A stretch of DNA of 64,000 nt, taken from the NCBI GenBank assembly GCA_007449985.2, contig VIIQ02000240.1, positions 62,001-126,000 on the forward strand, written 5' to 3'. The position numbers and the translations under genes were made by a program. The first letter of the stretch is position 1. Each line of letters starts with the position of its first letter. Source of the DNA: Desmodesmus armatus (lineage: Eukaryota; Chlorophyta; Chlorophyceae; Sphaeropleales; Scenedesmaceae). Shown one piece after another: positions 39,008-51,200 of this stretch. The notes under the pieces were generated by a model, which saw nothing but the letters and a program-made list of their open reading frames with translations, made no database searches and was not told the origin of the DNA.

Positions 39008-39460
39008 CTGCAGCAAGGGGGAATGCCAGTCAGACACGGCTGTGCCAACGTAGATGAAAATTACAAACATAGCTTGCGACAGATGCTGCTGGGTTTGACG
39101 TACGAGCAATGGGCTGGCAGCGGAGGTGGAAGTTCAACATGCTGCTACTGCCACTGTGCCTACTGTCTGCCTGTTCCACGAAGCAGGTCACGTCTGGCTT
39201 GTGGGCAACGTTTCCGGCAGCACGTCATTTCCCTGAGACACAACGTACTCCTCAAAGAACGTCACTTGAACGAACGCTACTTTGACCTGCCAGATCGTTG
39301 CACACAACTGCCACAACTGCAGTTGCAGGGCAGGACAATACGCACCATCCATTTGTCATTGAACGGCCGAAAGTCACTGTGCTGTCTTTTATCGCGTCGC
39401 CATCCTCACCCCCGCTGATCAACACACACTCCCTCCCACTCACTGCTACCACACACCACT

Positions 39461-39962
39461 ATGCTGCAGCATAAAGCAGGCTGCCGCGTGAGACGCTCGG
39501 GAGCTGCAGCAGCAGGAATACATCGCAGGTTTGTCGTTACAAGGGCTACCAGCAGCATCCAGCAGGCCACAGGTGACTACGAGACCCTGAAGGGTTTGAA
39601 GGTCACTTCTGCAGCAGATGGCTTTGAAGTGGACCTGTTGTCTCTGTGGCAGGTAGGCAAAACATAAGATATAGACAACATAACATATTGCGTATCCTAT
39701 GGTGTAATCCACAGTCCGCAACCAGCTGTATCATCAGAACCAGCCACTTTTGTGCCTCGGCCTCAGCAGTCTAGACAGTCTGGCACCCCTGAGTAACAGC
39801 AGTGGTACCTCCTTCACTTGCGAATCCGATACGAACAGCCAGTTAGTATAGCATACATCGATATATTTGCAGCATCCTGCACCCTGTTCATCCCTGCTAG
39901 GTGTGCTACTGACCAGCACAAGACACCAGCACACATAACAAACTAGTCATGCGCTCTCTCTT

Positions 39963-40005
<43 letters not shown>

Positions 40006-42371
40006 GGGGAAACGAAGCCACCGGATGGCAACAAATACAGATAGAAGGCACTGCAAATCCTACTATCTAAGGGCTCGAAGACGATTTCGCCATCTCTAGA
40101 CATTCACAGAGTGCCCTCCTTGCTTGCTGCAGCATCCTGCACCCTAATCAACCCTCAGTAGCAGGCTGCTACAAACCAGCACTCAACATGACACCAGCAC
40201 ACACAACACACCTCATCATCCATGCAGTTCCCTGCCTGCTGCTGCAGCCCAAGGCCGATACCGTGGTGGCCGTGCCTTTCCTGACACACTTTGCTGACCT
40301 CAGCAGCTGGGAGTATGCACAGAAGCTGCAGCAGAAGGCACTGCCTCAACTACAGCAGATGGGTGTACAGGTGGGTGCGGTTTAAACTAAAACCCTAAAC
40401 CCAACCCCTGAGCAGCTGGGAGTATGCACAGAAGCTGCAGCAGAAGGCACTGCCTCAACTACAGCAGATGGGTGTGCAGGTGGGTGCGGTTTAAACTAAA
40501 ACCCTAAACCCCAACCCCTGAGCAGCTGGGAGTATGCACAGAAGCTGCAGCAGAAGGCACTGCCTCAACTACAGCAGATGGGTGTACAGGTGGGTGCGGT
40601 ATAAACCAAAACCCTAAACCCCAACCCCTGAGCAGCTGGGAGTATGCACAGAAGCTACAGCAGAAGGCACTGCCTCAACTACAGCAGATGGGTGTACAGG
40701 TGGGTGCGGTATAAACTAAAACCCTAAACCCCAACCCCTGAGCAGCTGGGAGTATGCACAGAAGCTGCAGCAGAAGGCTCTGCCTCAACTACAGCAGATG
40801 GGTGTACAGGTGGGTGCGGTTCAAACTAAAACCCTGAACCCCAACCCATGAGCAGCTGGGAGTATGCACAGAAGCTGCAGCAGAAGGCTCTGCCTCAACT
40901 ACAGCAGATGGGAGTCCAGGTGGGTGCGGTGTAACACTGTGGACCCTGACCCTCAGACTGAACCATGCCTCCTGCTGGAGGGGGAGGGGAAGGAGGGCTC
41001 CCCCGGAGGGGAGGGGGAGGAGACGCAACTGTGCCCCAGCCTGTTGCTCATGGTCAATTTAAACCCTCAGATACAAAGCTTTTACCTTGGACTCCTGCTG
41101 CAGCTTGCACAGGCAGCTTGCTTTTGGGGCGAAAGGTTCCTTTACTGGCCTGGTGACCGATTCCTCACATCTGAAGCTTGATGGTGCAGCAAGGCTTGAC
41201 AGCATTCTCAAATCCCCACTGCTGCTGCTGGTACCCTCCACACCGTCAGTAACGTCATCACACCCTCACTGCTGCTGCTGCTGCTGCAGGTCATCACCGT
41301 GGGCTTAGGCACTGCCGAGAATGCCCGGTTCTTCTCCCAGACACTGGACTACCCCCTCGACGGCCTCTACGCTGACCCTACAGGCGCCTGCTACAAAGCC
41401 CTAGGGTTCTCCCGGGTTTTGCACCCGAGTCAAACATAAACCCCTATGTGAAGCTACTGACTATGTTGGCGGGCATCGGCTCCCCCGGCACAGTGCAAGA
41501 GGTGGGTGGGGGGTTTAGTGACACCCTGATTGGACATACGCAACTGCTGCAGCTTCTATGATACCTGTGCACAAGCCTTGGCTGAGCCTGCGCTTGTGAG
41601 CATGCGTTGCAGCCATACGGTGTTGCGTTCTCTTTTCTTTCACGGTTTTGGCGTCTGAGCCGCCTCTGCTTGTGTGCTGGCCGGTGTATTTGGCGCTGTG
41701 ACTGCAGGTGCTTCGTGGGTATGTTGGTGACCGTGACTCAAAGCCTGTGTTCCAGGGAGACACGCCTTTCGACATCCTGGGCAAGGGCTACCAGCGGCCT
41801 TTCGAGCTGGCCACGCTGCGGCTGTTCAACATGGTCGGCATCCTGCCCAAATGTGAGTGGGGGCCCGCGTTGGGGTTTTGAAGTTTTGTGAAGGAGCCTC
41901 CTGAGGTTGCGCCTGTGGTACCTTGGGTTCAGGGTTGAGAAAGTTGCGACTGTTGTGGTGTCTGGTGCTGGGGCTGCAAGGATGCCAACGCATGCAGCTT
42001 GGTTGGGGCGGTTGAGGGATCCCATACAGCGGTTTGCCTGCTTGGCAGCCATCAGCAAAGTGACGCGCGACACTCAGGCCACATGACAAGGCTTCAAACT
42101 CATAACTTATGAATATACTATATTCAGTCATTGAAGTTTTACACTAAACTGTGTGTATGTGTGTGCAGGGGGCGAACTGAGCCCACCAGACCCCAACCTG
42201 CTGGTGCAGCAGGGAGGCACGCTGCTGTTCAAGGGCACTGAGACCGTGTGGCGGTACAACGACACCGGCATCCTAGGGTACACAGATGTGGACGCCTTGC
42301 TAGAGGCGGCAGCAGCAGCAGCAGCAGCTACGGCGCAGCAGCCGTCGCAGCAGCAGCAGGTGGTACTGTAA
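39461..42371 (+). CDS. Peroxiredoxin-like 2 (PRXL2 / AhpC-TSA-like) thioredoxin-fold protein, plastid-type
   Basis: Exons 39461-39652, 40248-40370, 41290-41501, 41708-41852 and 42169-42371, junctions in phase. The ATG at 39461 opens a basic, Ala-rich N-terminus (RVRRSGAAAAGIHRRFVVTR) that looks like a chloroplast transit peptide. The fold follows: VVAVPFLTHFADLSSWEYAQ, MGVQVITVGLGTAENARFF, then YPLDGLYADPTGACYKALGF, NPYVKLLTMLAGIGSPGTVQ, VLRGYVGDRDSKPVF, and QQGGTLLFKGTETVWRYND. This matches the PRXL2-like family of plants and cyanobacteria. The usual peroxidatic Cys position is occupied by ADLSS, so classical peroxidase activity is doubtful. The C-terminus is Ala/Gln-rich. Exon 3 needs a one-base shift (see findings). 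TGTAA overlaps the stop. The gene is divergent from the SpoVS-like gene. Confidence 0.75.
39965..40002 (+). repeat. Poly-G run of 38
   Basis: Uninterrupted G38 in intron 1 of the PRXL2-like gene. The length is probably unstable or mis-assembled. Confidence 0.9.
40302..40931 (+). repeat. Six tandem copies of exon 2 tail + donor + telomere-like filler (110-bp unit)
   Basis: Units start at 40302, 40411, 40521, 40631, 40741 and 40851. Each has about 70 bases of coding sequence (SWEYAQKLQQKALPQLQQMG), the donor CAG|GTGGGTGCGG, then about 35 bases such as TTTAAACTAAAACCCTAAAC before the next copy. The first unit is contiguous with the true exon; the last lacks the filler. Copies are 95-99% alike. 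Confidence 0.95.
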
Positions 42372-42489
42372 TCCTGACAGGTCCAACTATCACGAGCCCT
42401 TAGGTGTCAGGTGTCTATGCTGCTGCCCAACTGCTGCAATGTCACACGGTGGTGACTCTCTTATCTTGTACTTGGAACTTGGATAATGG

Positions 42490-42720
42490 CTGTTCAAGGG
42501 CACTGAGACCGTGTGGCGGCACAACGACAGCGGCATCCTAAAGTACACAGATGTGGACGCCTTGCTGGAGGCAGCAGCAGCAGCAGCAGCAGCAGCTACT
42601 GCACAGCAGCCGTCGCAGCAGCAGCAGCTACTGCACAGCAGCCGTCGCAGCAGCAGCAGGTGGTGCTGTAAGCCTGGCAGGTCTTGACCTGGCATCATGA
42701 GCCCTTGGGTGTCAGGTGTC
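42490..42720 (+). pseudogene. Duplicate of the PRXL2-like last-exon end and 3' UTR
   Basis: Repeats LFKGTETVWR-ND-GIL-YTDVDALLEA, the Ala/Gln run (expanded) and the stop plus UTR (GAGCCCTTGGGTGTCAGGTG). It starts mid-exon without an acceptor. Confidence 0.85.
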
Positions 42721-44363
42721 TCTGCTGCCCAACTGCTGCGATGTAATATTATGGTACTCTCTCACTTTCACATGGAATTTGTGCGTAAAATCCGTCAAAA
42801 TGAGCAGGGGAAACTTCCTGCAAGTTGCAAGGACTTGGGAGGTGCTGCTGCTTAGTGCTGCCTGTGTGTGAGGCCTTCAATTGTTGCCGTGTATTTGGCT
42901 AAATTGTACTGTAGTTCAACAATCACATGAGTCACAGCTGGTGGGAATTGCTCTGAGCAGACCGTCCAGGGCAGCACGAAAATCGTTCTTTGCATTCTGC
43001 TCAACTGTACTTGGCTGACATGTACTACATGTCTGTAGTGCAGACAGCAAAATGCTTCCAGCTGAAGCACCAAACACACACACACCAACACACCCACATG
43101 CTGGCCATAGCTCTGCGGAGTTCTAGGGCTCTTCCCCTGGTCCAGAATCAGGCTAAAACTGCGTCACTCACAAAAAACAACGCGTGGATCCCAACACCAC
43201 TGGAAGCGTTGTCAGTTGGCCCAGCCCCCAGGGTACTCCAGTGTGGTTTGGGAGAATTGCTGTGGCAAGGCAGCATGCTTGTAGCCTAATTCCAGTCCTT
43301 TGCTGCTTTTGTGTGCTTGATGTTTGTGCACAGCAGCAGGCAAGAGCTAGCACACCCGCTCAGGGACTCCCTGGCAGGGAGGGAGGTCATGCCTGTGAGG
43401 GACGGTTGACGCTTATGTTTATGGTTATGTCAAGGCTCAGTAAGACCAGGGCAGGGCAGCTCAATCAGCTGGTGACGTAGGAAGCTGCTAATCATAATAA
43501 GGAGTAAGTAACTGATGGCCTGGCGACCTGGCGATCAAGAGCGCCTTCCTTGCCCCACCCTCTCAAGCACAGGCCTTGACACATTGGCCAGCTGGACGCG
43601 TCCCTATTTCTGTGCCGTCGGCGGCCGTTTTTGCCCTCAATCGAGGTTTACGTCATCGCCTGCGCTCACAGTGATATTCCTGGCTCCAAAGACTGAGTTC
43701 GACAGCGATGGCCTGCCCCTGCTCCCCTCAGCACACCTGCGCTTTGTTTTCAACCCAATAAGGTGACACTGTCTCTCTTTCCGTTCCTCGAATCGTTTCC
43801 TACTTTTCCTTCTTGGCATCCCAGTTCTCACGAAGGCCGCCCTGAGGTGATACGCCCTCAGTTGTTGTTGTGCCTAAACTTAGCGGAGGAAGTAATCGCC
43901 CGCTGCAGGTGGGTGGGCTTCTACAGTGGACCCAGTTGGGCACAGCCATGTTGTGCCGGGCAGCCCTCCATACCGCGTCGAATACAGCATGCTTTGGCGA
44001 TGGATCCACGTGCGATGCTTCCACCCCTGGCGTGTGGTCTGTCATGCAGACCCCAGCAGTGACCAGTGGTGCTCCCGTTGCTTTCATGCACGCCAGCGGT
44101 TCGTTGATTACGTCTTTCTGTTTCTTGTTGCTGTGAATTATGCAGCGATGCTCACGTGGGATGGCGCAGCAGCTTGATATGAGCTTGCTCTCGTTGCCCA
44201 GCTTGAGCGTTTCTACAATCTGTCCAGGTGCGCAGCTGAGTCTGTAGCTAGCAGTGATGAGGCTGCTGCCGTGTGGGTGGTGGCGCGGGTCATGCTCGGA
44301 CCATGCCAACTTTGGGCTGATGAAGATGGTGCACACGGATGCTCTTGATGAGGCCGGAAGCTG
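42721..44363. other. No confirmed gene; a few isolated exon-like frames
   Basis: Best candidates are IFLAPKTEFDSDGLPLLPSA ... RFVFNPIR|GTGACA (about 43669-43762, after CACAG) and ELALVAQLERFYNLSR|GTGCGC (about 44180-44227). They might be 5' exons of the 44364 gene, but the phases could not be linked. Confidence 0.3.
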
Positions 44364-45701
44364 ATGCACTGCGACAGACTCCTGCATGCCCAAGGTTATG
44401 TCGCTGCCAGCACGCCCATGCTGTACCTAGGGCTGGCCAGGCTAGCTCTGCTGCTTGTTGAGGGGTCTGTTGCTGCACCCGCTGAAGTTCCCCCACACCA
44501 CTCTGCACCCCCATCTGCCAATTCTGCTGCAGACAACAGCTCCTCCTCGCTATCAGTAGGGGACACTGCACAGCTGCAGGCGCGATTGGCAGCTCTCGTG
44601 CAGCAACTGGCAGGCTGTCAGCAGCACCAGCACAGCCTGAACAGGACAGGCAACGCTAGCATGCCCTCAAGCCTGCAGGCAGCATACGCTGCTGCCACAG
44701 GTGCAGATGTCTCAGCACAGGACTGTATGGAGCCGTACGGCTCCCTCGCCAGGACGAGCACACACGCGGGTGCTGTCCTGCGCACGCTCAGCACCAGAAA
44801 CCCCCGCGTCCTGGCGCTCGCAGCTGCTGCAGCTAAGACCCCTGCTGGCTCCCCAGAGCATGCAGCAGTGCTGTCAGCCCTCAAGGACGAGATCATGCAT
44901 GCGGCCAACAAGCCCAGCACAGCGCCTGCAGGCCATGCAGCAGCAGAGGAGGCAGGAGACATGTACAGCCCAACAGCCGGCCATGGCAGTGGCCCTGAAG
45001 ACGCAGGAGACAACGCTGGGCTGCAACTGCCGCAGCAGCAGCCACTGACGCAGGATGCACTCTGGGCTGCGCTCATGGCCAAAGCAGCAGCACGGTCTGG
45101 CATCGATTCAGACCCCAGCAGCCCCCAGAAGCAGCACCAGCACCAGCACAGGCAGCAGCTGCCCACCCCCAAGCCCCTCCCCGGCCATGGCAGCGCAGAC
45201 AGTGCCATGGAGACAGAGGCGGGAACCAGCTGCTCGCTACCATGGGCCCTCCTGCAGGCTGCACAGCAAGCACAGCAGGAGGAGGAGGAGAAGGAAGCCG
45301 CGGCAGCTGCAGCCGCGGCGGCCGAGGCAGCTGCTGCTCCAGCTCCTCCAGCTGCTGCTGCCACGCCCTCAGCCATGGCTGTGGACGGACCTGAAATCAG
45401 CACCGGGTCTCCCAGGGTGGCAGTCAAGAGCAGCAGCAACGCTCCCCTGGCGCGCAACAACAGCACTTTGGTGTTCAAGCGCCGCAACCTGAGCAACAGC
45501 ACCGCTCTGCAGAAGCACTTCAGCAGGCCTGCGCAGCAGCAGCCGGCCCCTGCGCCCCTTGCGCGCACACAGAGCGAGGTGGGGGCAGTCCCAAAGCCGC
45601 AGTACACCTTCAAAAAGCAGACCCGCAAGAAGCCACTGCTGCTGCGCAACAACAGCAGCAGCAACCTCGCAGCGCTCCAGCAGGCCGGCAAGCAGCAGGC
45701 C

Positions 45702-45733
<32 letters not shown>

Positions 45734-46580
45734 GCACAGCCCGCAACTGTTGGCCCCTGCAGCAGCAGCAGCAGCAGCAGAGCCGGAGTGCAGCGCCGAC
45801 ACTGGCAACACAGCAGCAACAGGCCCTGTCAATGCCGCCCCCACAGCTTCCAACATCAGCCTGCGCGCGCCTGCGGTCACAGCCCCTGCAGCCATCGGTG
45901 CAGGGGGCGTGACTGACGTGCTGAGCTTCCTGGCGTCTAGGCAGAAGCAGCTGCACGCGCTGCAGGAGCAGCTGCAAGTGCACCGGCGCAGGATGGCGCC
46001 GGCCTCCAGCGACGGCCACAGCGATGGTGCAGGACCGTCCTTCTCTGGCCTGGCAGCAGCAGCCAGCCCAGCACCCTTTGCAACCCCTACTGGCACTGCT
46101 TCCGCAGGCCCGGGCTCCCCAACCTACAGCAGTAACACAGCCGCCGCGATCTTCGAACTGCAGCGGATGTTGAGCAGCATGGCAGCAGCGGCAGGACCCA
46201 ACAGCCCTGCTGCGGCAGCCGCGGCTGCTGCCGGTGCCCTTCCGCTGACCTTCGCAATGGATGACGGCGACGTGCACATGGCAGAGTGCGGAGACTACGA
46301 TGCTCCTATGCTGGCGCAGGCCAGGTACCGGCTGATGCAGCAGCAGCAGCAACAGCAGCAGCAGCCGGACCCCTACGGCACTGGCACAGCTTCGACAATG
46401 ACCACCATCAAGGCGCTGGCGGCAGCACTGCAGCAGCAGCAGCAACAGGCAGCCATGCACCAGCAGCAGCAGCTGCAGCCCATGCCGCCGCCAGTGGCGC
46501 CTGGCTTTGGCGGCCGCGGCACGGGCCCCAGCGCAGAGCTCCTGCGTAAGCTGGCTGCTGCTCTGCAGCCGGCAGGTTGA
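44364..46580 (+). CDS. Low-complexity Gln/Ala/Ser-rich protein, 738 codons, unknown function
   Basis: Longest open frame of the window. Ordered islands are few: MLYLGLARLALLLVEGSVAA (residues ~19-38), QARLAALVQQLAGCQQHQ (~72), LARNNSTLVFKRRNLSNSTA (~363) and PQYTFKKQTRKKPLLLRNNS (~408), both basic Asn/Ser motifs, VTDVLSFLASRQKQLHALQEQLQ (coiled coil, ~510-535), AAIFELQRMLSSM (~593), FAMDDGDVHMAECGDYDAPM (~630), and a final AELLRKLAAALQPAG. Between them lie Q, A and QH runs from CAG repeats. The basic motifs could bind nucleic acid or be phosphorylated, but no domain is recognised. The ATG at 44364 is the first in frame after a TGA at 44349. The real protein may start in an upstream exon, since the first 20 residues look untypical. 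Third-position GC richness and the even open frame support coding. Confidence 0.55.
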
Positions 46581-49500
46581 GTGAATTGTATGCGCGGCAT
46601 CGTCAAGATGCCCAAGCGTGCAGGCCTGCGCGCTGCAGGAGTGGTGTTCGCAGGGTCTTGTTGGGTTCCCCTGTGGTTGTGCATGGTATGTGGGGGAGTC
46701 TAATGGATGATCTGTGTCAGGGCGCTAGGCCTGGACCCAGGCTGCCACCTACTGCTTTGCTTTTGTCGCTGTATCTGCCTGTTTCTGGGTATGCAAGATT
46801 GGGTCCTTTCAGAATGCAGTCGCTGCCAGGGTTGGTCCTTGGGTGTAAGTCAAGTTGCGCTTTCGCGGCGCATTACGGATGTGTGTGTGCATTGCAGCAC
46901 CTGCACGGGTGATGGTGAGGCTGGTGCGGCACCAGGGGTGATGGGTGGTTGCAAGCCTTTGCTGTGTTAGAGCCCGCAACATGCAAGGGCCTGGTTTCAT
47001 GGAGCGAACCCGCGTGTCCACCACGTTCTGCGTAGCACGCAAGCTACATCATCAGCATAAGTGGTTTTGCATGCGTGAGTAAGTGTGCCGGGCGTGCGTG
47101 TTTCTCATTCATGGCCAACCTGGCATGGAACCCGCTTGGCTGCATTTTGTTCGCACCACTGACCCCTATTGCGGACGACTGACACACACAGACACACGAT
47201 ACATTGTCGACGGTGCTACGCCAGCAGCTTCTCTCCAGCTCCTGGGTAGGATGTTGGCTGCCCTTGGTGTATGGCAGCAACAGCTGTTGGCTCATTGGTG
47301 TGTCATGCTGCGCAACTGCACAATCTGCCGCGCAGTGCTTGCGGCTTTGTGGTGAGCGCAGGCTGCATAAGCGCACGCTGTGGTGCTCGTTTGTGTCGAT
47401 GCATTTTGGTACTGTGGGTCCTACCTTACGCACAGTCCCCGCCTGTGGGCTGAGCCTCTGGCGACACTGTCTTGGGTCAATAATACACTTGGTTTTTGCA
47501 TGGCACTGTGCAACTGGTTGCGCAAGTGTGTGGGCCTCGATATTGTACTTGTACCCAGTGGCATGTTTGCGGGATCCCATTGCATGCTGAGCTTCAGGGG
47601 GGAGCCGGGGAGGCTTGCATGCTAGCCAAGCAGCCCTGCATGTTTCATTTCGACTTGTTTCTTTGGGGCTTCCGGGCGGAATCGCCTGACAGTACCCTGG
47701 CTGGTCTTTCCTGTAGCGTGGGGCATTGCTTGGTGGCGGCCTTGTTGTCTGACCCAGAGCAAGTAGGACAGCGCGCACTGGGGGGATCCTTCGTGAGGCT
47801 ATGGGTGGTGGGGCCATGTTGCCTCAAAGGAATGCGCGCTCCTATTGCATTGCCCTGCCCGTGATTGCCTGTCGAAGTTTGCATGCGGCTGCTTTGTAGT
47901 GCGGCTGCTTGTTGGTACATGGCTGCTTTTTGCAATGCACACTCCAAGGCCATGCGCTGAGCCGTTGCAGGCTATTCCTGCAGTGCTGCGTTGCAAAGGA
48001 GGGAGGGGTACATTGCATGTGCTAGAACGTGATGAAGGGTGTGAGTTGTCTCAGTATGCATACTGCGGTTGCGGCTACCGCTTTGATGCTGTTACGATCA
48101 ACTGTCATGGTTGCTGCGTTACTGCACACCGGCCTGTCAGCTTGGCTGGGCGCCTGGCGTTTTGTGAGCGGTGTGCCAGTCGATCACCTCTGGACGTTGT
48201 TCTCCTTCACTTCCCCCGTCGACGGCGGTGGCTCGGCACACAGTAGCGCGTGCGTGTGTGGCGCACTAGAGTGCATTTGTTCAATGCAGTGAATGTGTCC
48301 CAAGTGCAGGAAATGTGTTGCAGGTGTGCTTGATTGTTGGGTGGTTGTACCAGGCTTTGTGTTGGTAGTGTCTTGTCTTGTGTCGCTGTTCTTGTATACG
48401 TTATACACATGGGCTATGGCTTGCTGTCGGTGTGGTGAGGGTACCTGTGAGCCTTTGCAAGTGATCAACGCATGTCGCTCCCATCTTGCTCTTGCTCTTG
48501 TTGTTCCACGGGAGCAAGTGTGTTCGGGTGTCTCGTTGGTGGGGTTGGGCGTGCGGTGCCTTGCAGTGCAGGCGTATGCTTGTGACAGCAATAACCCAGC
48601 TTGCAGCTATCTTGGTAGTCTGTATGTCGCTAGGCGTGCAATAGCAGCACGCAATCTTGAGTAGCCTTGCTGCTTGGGGACTGCTCGCCTCTCTCATCTG
48701 CCGGCTGCCCTGGTTGAAGCCGTGAGGCCGGCAATGGTATGAAGCATTTTGCTTGCCCTCACACACTTTCACACTGCTTTTTTGGTCGCATTTCACCATA
48801 CCGGCCGTTGGCCTTACGACGCCCACCAGCACCCACCTAAGCACCACCTGCGCGTGGTGTTGCTCGTTGAGGACGGCAGGTGGCACCTGCCACAGTCACC
48901 TGTGGAGCTGTGTCCTGGCTCGCTGCCAGACCCTGGGTTGTGATTTGGTCGCTACGGTCTCTTTTTTTACACGAATGCTGCATTTAGTCCGTAGTACCTG
49001 CCATGGCAGTTCCTGTGACATCAGGGGCTTGCTGCTTGGTTGGCTGATGATGGTGTGGGATCCCACAAGTGACCCCACACGCCAAAAATGGATGCAAATT
49101 TGGCTCTGCTGCCTTTCGCGTCGGTTGCGGGGTTGCCTGCCTTTTCCTCGTGGTGCTTGGTTGCTTTTCTTCTGGGCCCATTGGGGCTGCCCCCGCGTGA
49201 TGACACCTGATAAAGTTCTACGTACTGTTTCCACTATTTCATTTAGGGTTGTGTGCAGATGCACACACGCTGCGGATGGGCCCCTTGCTTAAACTTTTAT
49301 CGGCTGGGCCTGTCAGCTGTTGGCACCTGGTCTCTTTGTCTTGGCTGGGTGGAAGGCTGGAAGACTGGCCCGTCCCAGTGCAATCCATTTGTGCGGGATA
49401 GTCTGTTGGCTGGCTGACTGATGAGGGGTATCCATAGTTCTTGGAAGTCAGGATTGCAGCCACCGCGGGTGGTTTAGCAGCACTAACCATCTGAAATCGC

Positions 49501-50389
49501 ACTCAACGCAGTGCACAAGCACTTGACAACAGCCGGCCAGGGCACTTTGAAGCATACGCGGCTGCAATGGTCTGCTGTGGCCGGCAGACGCGCCAGGGTA
49601 TCTGTGCCGCTGCTGCCTTGAACCGCACTGCTACCGTATGTGCCACATCGTAGTGTCAGTGCCGCTCCCTTGGACTGCACTGCTCCCCTTGGTATGTATG
49701 TACCAGCCATCTTGATATGTGTGTGTCGGCCAACGCACACATGTGTGCAAACTGGGCCCGCGCCGTGACCGTGGCGGTGTGTTGTGTGCGGGATTGCAGG
49801 CCCCTTGGGCTTAGAACACGGCAAGGCTGGAGGTGAGGTGACTGTCGATCATACTGACCGGAGGCTGTGTGCTCTCTCTTGCACGGCCCCCTTGGCGCTA
49901 CAGCACGGGGCCGTGTCTTTTGTACTGACTTGTGGCTGAGTGCTCTCTCATGCACACCGACCAGGGCCCTCTGGCAGAAAGGTTGCCTGGGGCAGAGGGC
50001 GCATGCCCTTCGTGGGCGTGCACCTGCAACCGCTGTTGTGTGCTGGTGCAGTGTACTGCACCAGTGGGTGAGGACCTACAACCCGCTGTTGTGTGCTGGT
50101 GTGGTGTACTGCTGGGGGTACTTCTGGCGGCTGTGAGTCGTTCAGCAGCAACCGTTGGGTTGCCGGGGTTTCGTCTGCTAGCATGGTGTGACATCACAGT
50201 CACTCCAGGGCGCAGATTGCATTGCGCCTGGCATGGCCAGGTGGTGTGGGTGGCAGTGGGAGGTGTCCAGTGCACCAGTTCCTCTCTTGGAGTTGCTTGC
50301 AAGTGCAACTGTGTGATTGATGTGCAAAGCTGCAGACAATGTGTAGCGCGTGCGTTGCTGCTGACATGCAGTGTGGGTGTGTGGGTCAC

Positions 50390-50392
<3 letters not shown>

Positions 50393-50480
<88 letters not shown>
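50393..50480 (+). repeat. (GT)44 microsatellite
   Basis: 88 bases of pure GT, reading Cys-Val or Thr-His in the open frames. Confidence 0.98.
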
Positions 50481-50481
<1 letters not shown>

Positions 50482-51019
50482 GACACATGGCTGCGTGCCT
50501 CTGTGTGTTTTCCCTGTTTGACAGGATGCGCAGTGTCTTTAGTTGCCAACATGGGCGAGGCGTACCGGCAAAACTGTGGCGATGTGGTGATTGTGCCTGA
50601 GTAAGGGCACAGCTGGTTGGGGTGTCCAGGTGCAGAGTTGTGTGTGCTGCAAGAGTCTGGCAAACCCAGTAGCGTGGCGCGCGCGGCATGGTGTCGTGCT
50701 GCACTGTTCAGCAGGCGGGGACTGCTAAGAGTGTTGGTCCATCAAGGGCTGTCATCTGTGTTTGAACCTGTCTGATCAGACTTTGCCTGCCGGTGAGTGT
50801 TGTTTCTGCACCAGCAGTCGGGCAGCTCTCAAATGGGTTGGTGTGAGGGTGTTGTTCACCTGGGTTCTCGGTCAACTGTGCTGGTCTGGAGAGGCGTGCA
50901 AGTCCTTCGCACATAAGCTACTACAGTGGTCGGGGCTTGCTTGCCAGTGTTTGCTTGTTTGTCACACTGTTGCACCCCGACGCTGACAGGGCCACGGCGC
51001 TCTGGTTTTCAGAACAGCT

Positions 51020-51200
51020 TGCCTCGCAGTAGTTTATGGGCAACCTGTCTTGCACTTGCCTTGCTTGTGGCGTCTGCTTGCCGCGCAGTAGTTTTTGGGC
51101 AACCTGTCTTGCAAGTGCCTTTGCTTGCGGCGTCTGCTTGCCACGCAGTAGTGTTTGGGCAACTTGTCTTGCAAGTGCCTTTGCTTGCGGCGTCTGCTTG
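51020..51200 (+). repeat. 60-bp tandem repeat, three copies
   Basis: CGCAGTAG at 51025, 51084 and 51144 with TTGTCTTGCAAGTGC and GCGGCGTCTGCTTG in each unit. Confidence 0.9.

Noticed and set aside
40302..40931. CRISPR-like regular array
   Set aside because: The period is regular, but the 'repeat' is coding exon plus splice donor and the 'spacers' are alike, so it is a tandem duplication in a eukaryotic gene.
43515..43766. Exon candidate with FLAPKTEFDSDGLPLLPSA
   Set aside because: Plausible donor and acceptor, but no in-phase partner or family could be identified.
44618..46460. Long minus-strand frames (492 and 363 codons) opposite the 44364 gene
   Set aside because: Cys/Leu/Ala-rich shadows of CAG-rich coding on the plus strand.
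47044..47817. 257-codon minus-strand frame
   Set aside because: The C+A-rich strand contains few stops by composition. Residues are a Pro/Ser/His/Arg mix without domains, and the plus strand is equally open.
48060..48240. Cys-rich, zinc-ribbon-like frame (CGCGYRF ... CHGCC)
   Set aside because: TG-rich DNA yields Cys codons in many frames here; spacing is irregular and no flanking conserved segment exists.
49898..50704. 268-codon minus-strand frame with a Thr-His repeat
   Set aside because: It depends on the (GT)44 microsatellite and skewed composition; no conserved motif on either side.
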